From Nephrocerus scutellatus (lineage: Eukaryota > Arthropoda > Insecta > Diptera > Pipunculidae): DNA of 64,000 nt. Position 1 is the stretch's first letter. Each line of letters begins with the position of its first letter. The position numbers and the translations under genes are program-made. Where the stretch lies: NCBI GenBank assembly GCA_947095585.1, contig OX352761.1, positions 24,519,777 through 24,583,776 on the forward strand. Direction: 5' to 3'. Positions 1 to 12,291 of the stretch are shown here, piece by piece. A model generated the notes under the pieces. The model saw nothing but the letters and a program-made list of their open reading frames with translations. It searched no databases and had not been told where the DNA came from.

Positions 1-1640
1 TTCATGTAGGTATTAATGATGCGATTGTTTGTGTGTGGCTTTGTAATTAAGGGCAGAAATTTAATAAAAAAATTTAGAATGTGCGTTCATATCAGATGAC
101 GTACATATGTGTATACATGGTTGATTTTTTGTACTTTTATTATTTTTCTGTATATATATGGAATCTGAGCAAAGAATGTAAGTTTATGTACGTATATACA
201 TCCATACAGATTTTAATGTGTATACGATTTCAAAACGATGTGCGTACCTATTAAGGTGGTCGGAGTCCATGAATATTGTTTTTTTCACGGCTAAACGGCT
301 GGATCAATTTGGCTCATTTTTCCTTTAAAATGTTTGTAAGAGTCCGGGGATGATTTTGGGAACCTGAAAAATTGGAATATTCGGGAAAATCTGAAAAATT
401 CCGTTTTCCACCTGATTAATGTATGAACTCGCGACCATAACTCATGATTTGAGCCTGTTTTTGTAAGGCCCAGTGGTCTTCAAATTTTATATGCATGTGT
501 ATCTCCGATGGACAACACTTTTTGTAACAATTTGTAAGTTAAATGGCGGGGTCGGGGGGCTCTCTAACAAAATATTTATAAAATTTACCCGATTTTATTC
601 AAACTGCACATTGTGTATTCCCGATTAAAGAATTTACACGAAAAATTTCAGATTTTCTGATCAATTTTTAACCAACTTCCCAAAGCCCAATTTTATTTTG
701 CGCACATATATATTTCCGGTGACAATACCTTCTATTAAAATTTGAGGCCTCTCGGACCTCGGGGTCCCATACAAATATTTCATAAAATTTACCCGATTTT
801 CTTAAAATTTTATAAAAATGTGTATCTCGAAGAAAAACACTTTTTGTAAAAATTTTGGAGAATTTTTGGCCCTAGGGTCGTGGCGCCCCATACAATTTAA
901 AAAAAAAATTAACCCGATTTTCTTCAAATGTTGTACACATGTGTATCTCCACGGACAAGACTTTTTGTAAAAATTTTGGACACCCCGGGCACCGGGGTCT
1001 TGGGGCCCCATACAATTTTTTTTAAAAATTAACCCAACTTTCTTCGAATTTAATACCCGGGTGTTTCTGCATGGACTTATTGTAGAAATTTTACAGACGC
1101 CGGGGTCGTAGGGCCTCGTACAAATTTAAAAAAAAAATCAACCCGATTTTGGTAAAATTTTATTCACATGTGTATCTCCGATAGACAAAACTTTTTTGAC
1201 AATTTTTGAGCGATTGGGCCCTAAGGCCCGAGGGAATTTTTTAAAAATTTTCCCGATTTTCTTCAAATTTTAATCATATGTTTTAATCAAAAGTTTTCGT
1301 AAAATTTTTGGAGCGAATGGGCCCTGAGGGCCGGGGGCGTGGCCACACATTTTTTTAAAAACTTAGCCCGATTTACTTTAAATTTAAAACATATGTGTAT
1401 CTCCGATAAACCGAAATTTTTGTAAAAATTTTTGAGTTTTTGATTTTAATTTTATTCCCATACAAATTTTTTTTACGCATGTATATATATCTCCGGTGTG
1501 AATATTTGTTGAAAAATAGTATTAATTTTCTCCAAATTACCCAGTTCAAAATTTGCACACATATGTATCCCCTAATAGAGAATTTACATGAAAAATTTTA
1601 ATTTTTATGGGTTGTTTTTTTTTATAATTACTCACTTCAT
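1..1640. repeat. Block of ~110-bp degenerate minisatellite
   Basis: From about 480 onwards a unit recurs about every 105-120 bases. It contains a CACATGTGTATCTCC-like core, then GATGGACAA, CTTTTTGTAAAAATTTTGG, a GC-rich GGGCCCC patch and a run ending in TTAACCCGATTTTCTTCAAA. Copies are diverged and several lack parts. The same unit occurs at 19430-19560, 20395-21170, 50085-50690 (inverted) and 56670-57730, so this is an interspersed element with internal subrepeats. Bases 1-480 are AT-rich with no gene that I recognise. Short reading frames in this block are repeat-derived. Confidence 0.8.
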
Positions 1641-2650
1641 TCCAGACACATGTGCATCTAGCGTCTGGAATGAATGTAGATCATATAAATTCAGAAGCCG
1701 GGAAACTCATTCCACATAATAATTTACTTGACATTTCGTGTCTTTCGGGTTTTTTCTTCTGTTCTTTCTTTCTTCTTTCTTCTTTTTCCTTTCTTTGAGG
1801 TCCTTTTAACCACCTATCATATGGACTAGAGAGCTTTTAATTGGCCTCAATGTCATGGGCCATTTCTGAGATACCGCGTGTAACAAGTACCTCAAGTCGC
1901 GTTTGGCGCGTGTGATGTGTGAAAATTGGGTTCATCTTTAAAATAGGTTTGTGAATAGTTTAGCCTCATTGGGCGTTTCGCGAATCGCGTATGGGACGTG
2001 TAATGCGTGTAATACGTGAAATAGGTTAATCTTTATAATAATCTTTGCGTACACTTCTTTGAGGTCCTTTTTAACCACATTTCAATACGTAACCGTTTAT
2101 AATGTCCATGCAGAAGTTAAATCAAAAACAACCTTTCGGCTTCAAAGCACAATTCAGAAGAAGGTTTATTGTCAGTTCAAGTTATCTTTTAAATTTTTCG
2201 ATAATATGCAAAATATATTTTTACATTAGGCCGTTTCTCTCTCAACGACGTCCATCTGGTGATTGGGAACAAAACCTTGACTCATCTGTTAAGAAAACTT
2301 AACTCCAATCAAGTTCTGGTGATATTGGGCTAATTTCAGCCGACGGTGCATATGCGAGAATCTATGAAAGAGATAGTCTTCTAGCTGTTATGTTACTTTC
2401 GAAGAATCCGTTTGAGCATTTACAGCTGTCCCTCTAACAGTACGTAGCCTCTGTGACAGCACATCTGCTGTTTGGTGATGATCACGAAAGCTCTGGAGGA
2501 CGAAATATCGGCCATCCCTTGCAGCAGTTCGTTGGGGCTACCTGAGCCTTGACGTCGGGTACACCAGTTTGTTTCTTTATACCTTTTTATGGCTTTTTTC
2601 AGTGTTGATTCCAGAGCCCTGGCGACTTATTCGACCGTTATTTGTATATT
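1641..2650. other. Intergenic stretch, no gene recognised
   Basis: The stretch holds pyrimidine-rich sequence near 1740-1800 and two copies of a TTTGAGGTCCTTTT motif (about 1794 and 2060). The only open frame, at 2102-2302, has no recognisable domain. I see nothing I would call a gene. Confidence 0.5.
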
Positions 2651-2780
2651 GTGGCAAAAAAAATTATATAAAAAAAATAATTTGAAAGAACCGTGCTAAG
2701 CATTTGATGTTCTTTTTATCATGTCATAAGCCTCAAATGCTTAGCAAGGTTCTTTTAAATTATGGGTTTTTTTAAGCCAC
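2651..2780. repeat. ~130-bp foldback (MITE-like) element
   Basis: Two arms of about 31 bases (2677-2707 and 2732-2762) are inverted copies with about two mismatches. The core AAGAACC-TGCTAAGCATTTGA is read on both strands. The outer ends GTGGC (2651) and GCCAC (2780) also pair. No coding capacity. A small non-autonomous DNA element or hairpin is the simplest reading. Confidence 0.65.
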
Positions 2781-2944
2781 AAATATTCCAGATAATTTCT
2801 TGTTCTTGTTGCTCCAGATCTACCACCTATTTTATTTTCTACCTTTTAGGGGGCTAATTATGCTTCAATAAAAGCAGTTTTTTTGAAAACAAATGTTTTA
2901 TATAATTTTTAGTTTTTAGTTTTTAATGAAATATATATATAAAA

Positions 2945-3312
2945 TTTCAATAATATTTTTAATATCCCTTGAGGGCCACCCTTAAGACCCCATTAGGACG
3001 CCGTTAAGACCTCGTTAGGTCCCCCTTAATACCCCCTGAAGACTCCCTCCAGACCACCACACGACCCCTTCTTTTTCTTTAAGACCCCCACAAAACCCTC
3101 TTAAGAATCATGACCCTCTCAAGCCTTCATAAACCCCACTCAAAACTCCATTAAGACTCCCGCAAAACCCTCGTCAAGACCCTCACAAACCCCCATGGAG
3201 ACTACCGCAAGAACACCTCCCCTAAACCGCCCTCAAGACCCCGCTCAATACCACACTCAAAACCTATCTCAAAACCTCAATAGCTCCTTAAGACTCCCTC
3301 CACACCCTCTGA
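2945..3312. repeat. GACCC(C)TCAA-type minisatellite, left half
   Basis: This is a degenerate tandem array of about 10-14-base units such as AAGACCCCCTCAAAACCC. It is interrupted by the LOA-like element at 3325-7899 and resumes at 7912, so the two halves were one array before insertion. A related array is at 32205-32510. Confidence 0.75.
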
Positions 3313-3445
3313 ATATCCACTCTTGATGATGATGATGATGTTGTTATTGGGGTGAATCAATGGCACTGCGACCCTTGTGGATCTATTGCGCCCCCCCCCC
3401 CCCCCACCCCTCGACTAGCGCTGCAGGGACGGTATCTGCCCAACC

Positions 3446-6415
3446 CTACAGCACTCCCTCCATACCAATGGCCTTTAGGAACCTAATGATATGGAGAGGT
3501 TCTAATGAATGACGTACAAGCTCGTTTAGTAGATGCCACGGGGTTTCCTCTGCTTCTCCACATAGCCTGCAGCTGTCATCCTCCTCTAATTTAATTTTCT
3601 TTAGGTGTCCCTTCAGCCTGCAGTGCCCTGTTAGGAACCCCGTAATGATTCTAACATTACCCCTACTTAGTCCCATTATTGATCGGGACCTCTTTGGGTT
3701 ATAGCCACCCAACAATTCCTTTGCTTGCCGTAGACCTGGGAGTTCCTCCCATCTTAATGAAGCGGTTTGTTTGCCTATATTGCGTATTTCTTCACGCATA
3801 ATACGGTACCCAATTCCACAAAAGGGTTCCGGCCCTACAAGCGGAGTTTCTGCCCCTTTGTTTGCGAGCTGGTCCGCTTGTTCGTTACCTTCTATACCGG
3901 TGTGTCCCGGCACCCAGTACAATTTTACTTTGTTGTGTTCACCAAGTCTGTTTAACCTTGTTTTGCATTCTTCCACCAGTCTAGACGTGGTGTGGTATGC
4001 ATCTAAAGCTTTTAGCGCAGCTTGGCTGTCTGACATGATGGCTATTTCCTGCCTCATGTATTTCCTATCCAGATTGAATTGAGCGCATCTTTCGATGGCG
4101 TGAACTTCTGCCTGGAAGATACTCGGATAATGGCCCATTGCTTCAGAGTACTTGGTTCGTGGCCCTATTACCCCCGCACCTGTGCCATCCGCCTTCTTTG
4201 ATCCATCCGTATACCATTTTATAGTACCTGGATGTATCTTGTAATCTGTTTCAGACCTGAAGTCCGACTTGGTGCTTAGTTTGACTTCATAGTTCTTTTT
4301 GAACTTAAGTTTTTGCACCATGTTGTCACATGGCATGCATGCCATAGGGGTTAGCTTGGCTAGTGAATTCCCTAAGCTCCCCGCTCTGCTGCCCTTGAAG
4401 CAGCCAACCTTGATTAAGCGTACAAGGGTTTCATTGGATTTGCCCTCTACCACTATATGCAGCGGGAGTAGCCCAATGATTACCTCCATACCCGCCGTTG
4501 GGCAGGTTCTCATAGCTCCTGTGATTAGGACACAGGCTATTGGTATAACTATCATAGTGTACATCCAGTGCATTATTTTGGGGCTTACTCCCCATGATTT
4601 GCCTGCCACTCTTCTGCACACCATGAGTGCTTTCTTAGATTTCTTTATTACTGCCTGCTGATGTTTATTCCATAGCAGTCTCTTGTCTAATATCAGACCA
4701 AGGTACTTGACCTCTTCGCTGATTGCGATCACTTCTCCATTGAGGGTTATTGGTCGCATTCGCCCCAACCAATGTGGTTTTGCTTGGGTTCACCCTAAGT
4801 CCCACCTCTTGGCACCATCTGCTTGTGATATTTAGTCCATTTTGAACTATGTCACATAGAACTTCCTCGAACTTCCCTCTGGCCACAATGACTATATCGT
4901 CCCCGTAACCCTGAGATACAGTTCCTGCTTCAGCTAGTCGCCGAAGTAGTTCATCTACTAGGATGCTCCACAGTAGTGGGGAAAGTACTCCTCCTTGTGG
5001 ACACCCTCTTGTTGTGTTAACCATAATGGTTTTGTCACCGACTATGGTTTCTGCTGTTCTAGTGATTAGCATCTCGCACATCCATTTGCTGTTAACTGCC
5101 CACCGGATTCTTTGCTCGGTGCATATCTCCGAGGCTTTCTTCCAGTCCCCTCTACTAAATCTACGATAGTTTAAACCTCTATCAGATTCGGTACTGTTCA
5201 CCGTACTCCCCGGGAAGTGACTTCTCAGGAGGAGGAGAGCTCTCTGCTCTTCGTTCTCTGTGAACTCACCTTCCTGGTTTCTAAGTGACGCCTTGAAACA
5301 ACTAGTGTCTTTTGCCATAGCTTTGTAAAGTCTGGCAGACTCCTTAGTGTTTTTTACCTCCTCACAGAAGTTACGAAAGCTTCTGCGCTTTGCTCTTCTC
5401 ACTTATATATTATATGCCGTGAGAGACTCTCTGTATACCTGCAAATTGCCCCTTCTCTTGGCGGTCTTGAAAAGTTTTCTTACCTGCCTTCGATGGGCTG
5501 ACAGTTCTTCGTTCCACCAAGGAACTTCATTACACCCTTTGGGTGAACTAATCGGGCAGCTCGACTCATATGCGTCAGAGATTGCCCTATTCAATTCTAC
5601 TGCTGCGCATTCTAGCTCGTGCGGACACCTGGCCACTCTTTGAACTGATGCGTGTAGTAGATTGCCCTGCAAATAGATTCTAAATTTTACTCAATTTGCC
5701 CTTCTGGGGTTTCTAATAACCCTTTCCTCTACAACCAACCCACCCAATTCAAACAAGATTAATCTGTGGTCTGACAGAGTTGGTTCGGAGGAGACCCTCC
5801 ACTTATTGAGTAAACGACTCACTGTCGGAGTTCCGAAGGTGATGTCGAGTACCTCTTCCCTAACCCTAGTCACGAATGTTGGAATACTACCTACATTGTA
5901 AATATCTAGGTTTTCCTTCACCAAAAACTCTAAAAGGTACTCACCCCTCTTATTTGTGTCGGTGCTCCCCCATTCTTCGTTATGTGCATTTGCATCGCAC
6001 CCGATCAGTAGAGGTTTGCTAAGCCTTCGGCAGTGCTCTACCAGTTCTTGAATTTCTGGGGGCGGTATTTCTTCCCTGTCCCCGGCAAAGTAGGCCGAAG
6101 CGATGACTATCTCCCGGTGCGTGCCGTCTACGTTAAACTGGCACTGGATTGCTACCAGGTCCCGGGTTATAAATTCTGAAAGAGATAGATAATTAATACT
6201 ATTTCTAACGACGATGCAGGCTCGTGGGGCAACTTGCCCACTTCATATATCACCTTTGCATCTCTGCAAGACAGACCGCATATCTGTCCCCTGTAGAACC
6301 AGGATTCCTGGACCAGCACTAGCCCCAGATGTTGTTTGGTGAACATCCTGGCCACCACGGCGGCTGCCCCTTTGGCCTTATGGGTGTTCACCTGAGCAAT
6401 ACGTGTGCTGGTCAT
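3446..6415 (-). pseudogene. ORF2 remnant: endonuclease, RT and RNase H
   Basis: Read on the minus strand. (1) The AP-endonuclease begins at 6415 (IAQVNTHKAKGA, LVLVQESW) and continues in a shifted frame to 5691, with GCDANAHNEEWGS (about 5985), TFVTR and LSDHRLI. (2) A linker at 5672-5403 has WWNEELSAHRRQVRKLF. (3) The reverse transcriptase at 5402-4665 has GCPQGGVLSPLLW and the catalytic YGDDIVIVA. (4) The thumb and RNase H at 4768-3446 have WYTDGSK, EVHAIE, MSDSQAALKAL and WVPGHTGIEGNEQAD, i.e. the D-E-D-H/D set. At least four frame breaks are present. In the RT the sequence passes directly from the region before the fingers to the GCPQGG region, so the block with the first catalytic Asp is missing. 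The enzyme cannot be active. Confidence 0.85.
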
Positions 6416-6418
6416 GAC

Positions 6419-7565
6419 TTAATTATCTGAAGAGGGCAGCTGCTCCTCTCCAGTCTCTAGTTCGAGGTGCTGGATCTCCTCCAGCAACTCGTCCTCTTCT
6501 AACTGTCGGATCGCCTCCAGCTCGTCCAGTACAATGTCCGGTTGGGGAAGGGCAGCGAGGTCTTCCATAATGGTTACCTCTTCTGCTTCCGCTTCTCCTT
6601 CCGTATCCATTGTACCTGCCCCCTGGGGGTCATCTGCTGCCAGGGCGGGAGGGTCATTCTGCCCCTTCTCCACCTGTGAGCTATCTTTCTTTTTCAGGCC
6701 CCCCACCGATATTTTGCCATACCGGTATCTAATGGAGTGACCTGCCTCTTAGCTAGGCTGAGAGCCCCCACTACCCCTGAAGGGGGCACTGGTCGTCTGC
6801 CCGGTGCCCTCCTTCAATCTCTTGTCCTCCCTAGGTGGTGGAGTGAGGACCGATGGCCCCCTCTTCGCCCCCTGGGGAATGACGACGGGAGGTCTATGCC
6901 CTACAACCGCCAGCTTCCTATCGTCTACCTCCTTCCTCGCTAGTGCGGGTTCTATGCCCTGCTCTAGGAGTCGGAGATAGTGCCTAGTCCCCGCCCCACT
7001 GAGACCCTTTCTCAGGGGATCATCCACACCTCCTGGTTGCCCTTTTGGCGGGTCAGGAGGTCCCCTCCTCTTAGAGCCTTTCGGCTTAGATTTGGGGACT
7101 GCTCCTAGCGTCACCTTGGCGACAATGGCCGGCGGACGATTGGGGAGAGACCCCGAACAATCCGCTGAGGGTGTACCCAACTGCGGCGTCAGCTCTTGCT
7201 GCCTACTGGTGGAGGCTTCACCCTCGGGTTGGCGGGATAGCCCCAGCCGCACCTTGGGGTTCCCCCCCCCCCCCACCACCCTTCGTCAGTCTTGGGGTCA
7301 TGCCCCCTCGACCGATATCGGGTTTCCTACGCGGGTCAAGGTGAGGCTTCTGCTCCGCTCGAACCGCCACTCTGCTGGTGCTGGGTTTCGGTTCAGGTTC
7401 ACGGGTCGAATGCCCCAGTAACCCCCTTGCCGTAACCGAACCTCTGCCCCTAGCTGGTCTGGAGGTCATGCCCCCCCGGCCAAGCCTGGGTCTCTCGCAG
7501 GGTTCGTCGCGAAGCATCCGCTCAGCTTGATCCGCTGCTACCGACGCGGGCATGCCCTGCGTCAA
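6419..7565 (-). pseudogene. ORF1 (gag-like) remnant of the non-LTR element
   Basis: The minus-strand frames begin near 7565 with an Arg/Gly/Pro-rich region. The frame changes around 7220-7280, at a run of Cs/Gs encoding polyglycine. The sequence then reaches SGAGTRHYLRLLEQGIEPA, a motif common in ORF1 proteins of LOA/R1-type elements. After a break near 6745 an acidic Glu-rich tail runs to the stop at 6419. No CCHC zinc knuckles are visible, so that part appears deleted or degraded. ORF1 normally forms the RNA-binding particle. The ORF2 start (6415) follows within a few bases, the usual tight ORF1/ORF2 junction. Confidence 0.7.
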
Positions 7566-7911
7566 TTTGTTAAAGTTTTATTTATTATTTTTTCTGTCCA
7601 TTTGATTCCCACGAGTAATGAGGAAAATATTACCTCCAGCACAGAGCCTCTTGTACTGGAGGGTCCGATACGCATGGAGGGCGACAGGTATCCACGGGCT
7701 CACGTTCGCGATAGCCGGTTACCCCTGGCTACCAACCAGTCCACTGGGCACGGGTCGCATCACACCACTGGATTAGGAGGCGGTAGTTCTTGGTTCGTTA
7801 CTCATCAAACCTGCTAGCGAGGGAGGTCCCCAGCTTGCAGTATGACTCTTTGCAACTTAAGCCCTCACGCCAGCGTCAAGGCCCCTACCATAGTGAGGGA
7901 TATCCACTCTT

Positions 7912-8270
7912 ATCAAGACCACTCTCAAAACCCTATCAAGACTCCCTTAAGACTACGTTACGACCCCCTTCAGGACCCCACTCAAATTCTCCCCAAATCC
8001 CCACAAAACCCCCTAAAGACCATGTAAAGACTCCCCTCAAACCGCCCTCAAACCTACAAGACCACCCTCAAGACCTTTCAAGAACCCTGTCAAGACCCCC
8101 TCAAGATCCCCTCAAGACCACCCTCAAGGCCGCCGCAAATAACCCCTTTAATACTTAAAATCATCTCAAGACGCCCTCAAAACTATCTCAAAAGCCAATC
8201 AACGTCCCACTCAAAACCCTCTTTGAAGCCCCTCTAGACACACCTGAAGACCACCAAAAGACCCACGAAA
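7912..8270. repeat. GACCC(C)TCAA-type minisatellite, right half
   Basis: This continues the array broken by the LOA-like insertion: repeated CAAGACCACCCTCAAGACC-like units with drift. The open frames across it are repeat-derived. Confidence 0.75.
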
Positions 8271-8325
8271 CACACACAGTTTTGCAATGAAAAAAGCGTG
8301 ACAGAATGACATATAAACCGGCAGA

Positions 8326-8637
8326 AAGACAGAAAGACAGAAAGATAGAAAGATAGAAAGATAGAAAGATAGAAAGATAGAAAGATAGAAAGATATAAAG
8401 ATAGAAAGATAGAAAGATAGAAAGATAGAAAGATAGAAAGATAGAAAGATAGAAAGATAGAAAGATAGAAAGATAGAAAGATAGAAAGATAGAAAGATAG
8501 AAAGATAGAAAGATAGAAAGATAGAAAGATAGAAAGATAGAAATATAGAAAGATAGAAAGATAGAAAGATAGAAAGATAGAAAGATAGAAAGATAGAAAG
8601 ATAGAAAGATAGAAAGATAGAAAGATAGAAAGATAGA
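8326..8637. repeat. (GATAGAAA)n microsatellite, ~300 bp
   Basis: An eight-base unit AGAAAGAT is repeated almost perfectly about 38 times. The left edge has AGAAAGAC variants and there are a few single-base changes (for example ATATAAAG near 8395). The minus-strand open frame through it, rich in Leu, Ser, Phe and Tyr, is only a reading of the repeat. Confidence 0.95.
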
Positions 8638-8639
8638 CA

Positions 8640-9570
8640 GAGCCACAGGCAAGTTAATATAAAAGCATTTAAAAAATACTACTAACATACTACTAATAAA
8701 TAATAACCAAATAATGATAAATCAAACCAAGCCAGTAACAATAAACTTATGAAAACTCTTACTGGATCACGCGTGTCGAAATTACTTTATTAAATAATGG
8801 GTGTAAACGAATACAATGCAGTTTTTCTGAATAATATGCATGTATTAGAAGGAAAATGGTATGTGAAATGATTGAAAAAATAATGCAAACAGGCTTACAA
8901 TTAATATTAAAATAATACCTCTAAAAAAGTACGAGTATAACGAACAGTTATTGCTCAAATATGTAGGTATTTGAAGCTACTAAAAGCTGTTAGTTACTTA
9001 ACAAATTTACTGAGACAAAATTAGATTTGAATTTTCTTTAAAAACAATATTTTTTTAGTCAATGTTGATTTGTAAATGGATGATTTCAAAATGCTGATCC
9101 TATACTACATCTTATATAAAAAAGGAAATTATTTGGAAAACATTTTATATGCAGAAATTCTAAATCGATTGGTGGTGTTTTTTAAAAAGCATAATACGCA
9201 GAAACTGCTGCCAAGCAAAAGACATTAATTTTCTATTTTCGACTAACGATCGCACAAATTCTAAATGTACAGTATACTCGGTTGGTATCACATAGTGATA
9301 CATTATTAAAGTAGCATAAAAGCAGAGAGCATTTTTTTTTTGGCTATGGTTAAAAATATTCTAATAAATTACTTCATGCGAAGTATATCGGCAAAAGTTG
9401 TAGTGGCAATTCGATCCGAAACTCAACACAACAGCTGCCTAAAATGATTATTGTCTCAGAGCCTGAAGTCATTTCAATTAAATTAGAAATAGTTTTCTTT
9501 TTTTAAAAATTGTAGGAATTTTCAGAAATATTCGATGAATACAGAGAAACGAAATGGAGAATTCGTTATA
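8640..9570. other. AT-rich intergenic stretch, no gene recognised
   Basis: I find no open frame of note and no known repeat family. The sequence has many A and T runs. Confidence 0.5.
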
Positions 9571-9991
9571 CAGTAGACTTCCGTTAGTTCGGAAAACTCG
9601 AGGTCGATACAATTCCGGACTATTGAATATCCCGAATTGTCGGACATCAAATTGAAATGTGTTATGTGTTTTTTAATTAATAATAAAAAAAAAACTCACA
9701 TTACATTGGCTCGAAATCGGTATTGGTAGAGAGGAGCGATGTTTGTGGGAGTCAAAGACTGATATCCAAAACCTAATCTTATGATGATGTTAAAAATGAA
9801 GTTTGAAGTTAATAAACAACATTTTTTTAATAATACATATATGTATTATAACTAGGCAATTGTAGTGCCAAAATCGAGATAATAATACATTATGGGCAGG
9901 ATACTGTATAATTTCAGGGTACAAGTCTTTATGTCAAGCTGTCGGGACTCGAGAATGCTGAAACACTCAGTGGAATAATGGACGTTTACTG
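9571..9991. mobile_element. Non-autonomous pogo/Tigger-like element, ~421 bp
   Basis: The left end reads CAGTAGACTTCCGTTAGTTC directly after TA. The right end, read on the other strand, is CAGTAAACGTCCATTATTCC, also directly next to TA. The terminal CAGT and TA duplication are those of the Tc1/mariner superfamily, pogo/Tigger branch. There is no transposase inside, so it must be a deletion derivative. TIR similarity is imperfect (about 14 of 20). Confidence 0.7.
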
Positions 9992-10147
9992 TATGTAGCT
10001 TTTTCCTGGTAATATTTTGTATGTAGGTTGCGGTTAGATCGATTATTTACGAAGAGGTGTATACTCGTATACTGTATACGCATATAGTTTTTTTTGTATT
10101 TTGTCTCGGCGTCAATAATTGAACCGGATATTACAAATGAAATAATT

Positions 10148-10291
10148 GCTATATTGCTTTGGCAAAGCCGGCTTGGCTTAACACAACAATAGCATAAGCA
10201 TAAAGCCGAAAATAAATCCAAACCCGTAAGGCGGTAAAGCCAAAAGCTGTTGCCTTGTAAAGCCAAGCCGGCTTTGCCAAAGCAATATAGC
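10148..10291. repeat. 144-bp foldback with 32-bp perfect arms
   Basis: The left arm 10148-10179 starts GCTATATTGCTTTGGCAAAG. The right arm 10260-10291 is its exact reverse complement, with an 80-base spacer. The spacer itself holds shorter AAAGCC copies. No coding capacity. Either a very young foldback element or a hairpin-forming locus. Confidence 0.85.
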
Positions 10292-10830
10292 TAATATTGT
10301 TTTTTTTTTACAGAATATTTTCGCTCTACTGTCAGAAAATAAAACACAAATTTTCATTAAACTAGATATTTTAATTATTTTTTTCAGTAATTTTTAACTA
10401 AAAACTTTACTTATAACGACTAGTAATAATAATCTCGACAATGGTGGCCCGACGTATTTAAATTGCCTTACATTCCTATGATGTGTATATCCCGACTCCA
10501 AAAACTCGTTAAAGAGGAGTTTGGAAAAGAAGTCCAATTGATGGTTGAAGATTGATGTGATGGAATAGTTTATATTTTATGCTAAAACGTTTTTACGAAA
10601 TTAAAAACTGCATACTGAAATCCTTTGTTGATTTGAATTCAATCTGGTTCTTTGAAGAAGAGGAATTAGATAAGATTCATAATTTGGTGCGAACGCTTGA
10701 GCCGGTAAAATTGCCCGTAGACGCGCTATGTCGAAGCACCCTTACTTTCAGCTGATACAATGACAGCATTCAATTTCAACAATTTTGGCACCAGTCAGCT
10801 TGTCATCAAACTAATGTTAATTTTTTTTCC

Positions 10831-11065
10831 TAAAAACTCTGCCCCACAGCGCGCCCGAGCACACCTTTTTCAAAAGGGAAATCGAACATGAAAGGCGAAA
10901 ATTTTTTGTTTACATTTTGTTGTTGCACGTGTTGTTGTTGTGTTAGTATAAAGAGGGGTAAATCTCCCAAAATATACATATCTGTTTTCGCTCTAGAGTC
11001 TTTTTGAAGGGGAAACAAACGAACAAGTTGACAGCCAAAAAAAAAATTCTGGGGCAGAGTTTTAC
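10831..11065. repeat. ~235-bp element with 16-bp terminal inverted repeats
   Basis: The ends TAAAAACTCTGCCCCA (10831-10846) and TGGGGCAGAGTTTTAC (11050-11065) are inverted copies with about two differences. The interior has no gene. MITE-like. The flanks are A/T runs, so a target duplication cannot be defined. Confidence 0.6.
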
Positions 11066-12291
11066 GAAAAAAAAGACATAAGAATTAACGAGCGACGAAT
11101 GAATGCATCAAGTTTGTTACAATACTTACAAAAGGGAAATCAAGTTTATGCTAGTTTGGACTTAGATGTTAAAGCAGTAGATCCCACACCACAAACATTG
11201 CAAATAATATAAATATGTATTCATACGTCCAACTAGAGAATATAAAAGTAACGTACATAATGCTTTTTCATAATACATAAAACAAATGCGCAGTCCTACT
11301 TGATAATATAAGAATGACGCATTTTAAATCCTTATCTTTTGCTATATTGCTTTCAACAAGAAAATAAAAATTACAAAAACAAACACATTGGACCAGAAAA
11401 TGGTTAGCGTTAACCAAAAAAAAAATTTCAATCAAGGTCCGCCATATATCCAATTGCGCATATCTTTAACATTCAATATCGAAAGACAAGAAACATGTTC
11501 TAAAATGAACGCATTCTTATCTTAAATTTCGATCTAAGAAATCAACATGTTTACTTCCTAAATTCAAAATATAATTGGTAGGATGCGCTTAATCAACTAA
11601 CGGCTTACTTTTTAAAAAGTTTTAAAGTGCACCACAAAAACAAAAAGGTATTCGTTGATTTCAAGAAAAATCTTAAAGAACGAATTCCGACAAAGGTAAA
11701 AAAAAAAAGAAAAACAAAAGTCTTCCATAATTTTATTTTATGAAAATATTTTACACAACTTATTAACAAGTACACTATCCGAAATAATTATAAAACATCA
11801 TCAGGATCAACTAAGAAACAAGAAAACGAATTATACAAGATCATCAGGATCGACAACAAATTAAAACGAACTATACAACATCATTAGTATCAACAAAGAA
11901 ATAAGAAGACGAATTATACAACACCATCGTCAGGACAACAAAATAAAAAGTTTAATATAAGAATTTTATTATTCTATATAAAAATATATATAAATACATA
12001 CAAATATATAAATTTATTTTGATTTTTATGCATACAATATTTACAATATTAAAACCGATACACATATGTATATTTAATTGTCTCGAATAAAAGTATTTAA
12101 ATTCACTCCCATACTTTGACGGAAATCCAGACAATTTACTAACATTTTCAAACTTAGTAGACAGAATATACCCACTCCTAATAACATATGACGACCTATC
12201 CCAATATTAATTTTCCGACATTAACTAGAGAGCCAGAGAAATAATTGAAATAAATACTCGAGCCGTTGCTTGGAGCGATATTACAGTGGTA
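11066..12291. other. AT-rich spacer with a short minisatellite
   Basis: At about 11785-11940 there are roughly three to four degenerate copies of an ACGAATTATACAA-CATCATCAGGATCAAC-type unit (about 50-55 bases). Otherwise the sequence is AT-rich with no gene that I recognise. Confidence 0.5.

Larger units (their letters stand above)
3325..7899 (-). mobile_element. LOA/R1-type non-LTR retrotransposon, full-span but decayed
   Basis: The element lies on the minus strand and is bounded by a perfect 12-bp target-site duplication, ATATCCACTCTT, at 3313-3324 and 7900-7911. Its 3' tail is a short (CAT)n run, seen as GATGATGATGATGATG just after 3324, which is typical of I/LOA-type LINEs that end in a simple repeat instead of poly-A. 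It carries an ORF1 remnant (6419-7565) and an ORF2 remnant with AP endonuclease, reverse transcriptase and RNase H (3446-6415). Because both ends are present, the insertion was probably full length. Frame breaks and a deletion of the amino half of the RT domain show it is now dead. A C-homopolymer at about 3390-3406 lies in the 3' UTR. Clade assignment (LOA versus R1/I) is inferred from the RT-RNase H architecture. Confidence 0.85.

Noticed and set aside
1..1640. CRISPR-like array
   Set aside because: Units are degenerate throughout with no constant repeat/unique spacer pattern, and the DNA is eukaryotic.
2945..3312. Telomere-like repeat from GACCC/CCCT units
   Set aside because: Unit length and sequence drift freely; the array is internal and interrupted by a retrotransposon.
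4299..4661. 120-codon plus-strand frame
   Set aside because: Antisense to the LINE ORF2 remnant.
8188..8688. 166-codon Leu/Ser/Phe/Tyr-rich reading frame on the minus strand
   Set aside because: It is the translation of the (GATAGAAA)n microsatellite.
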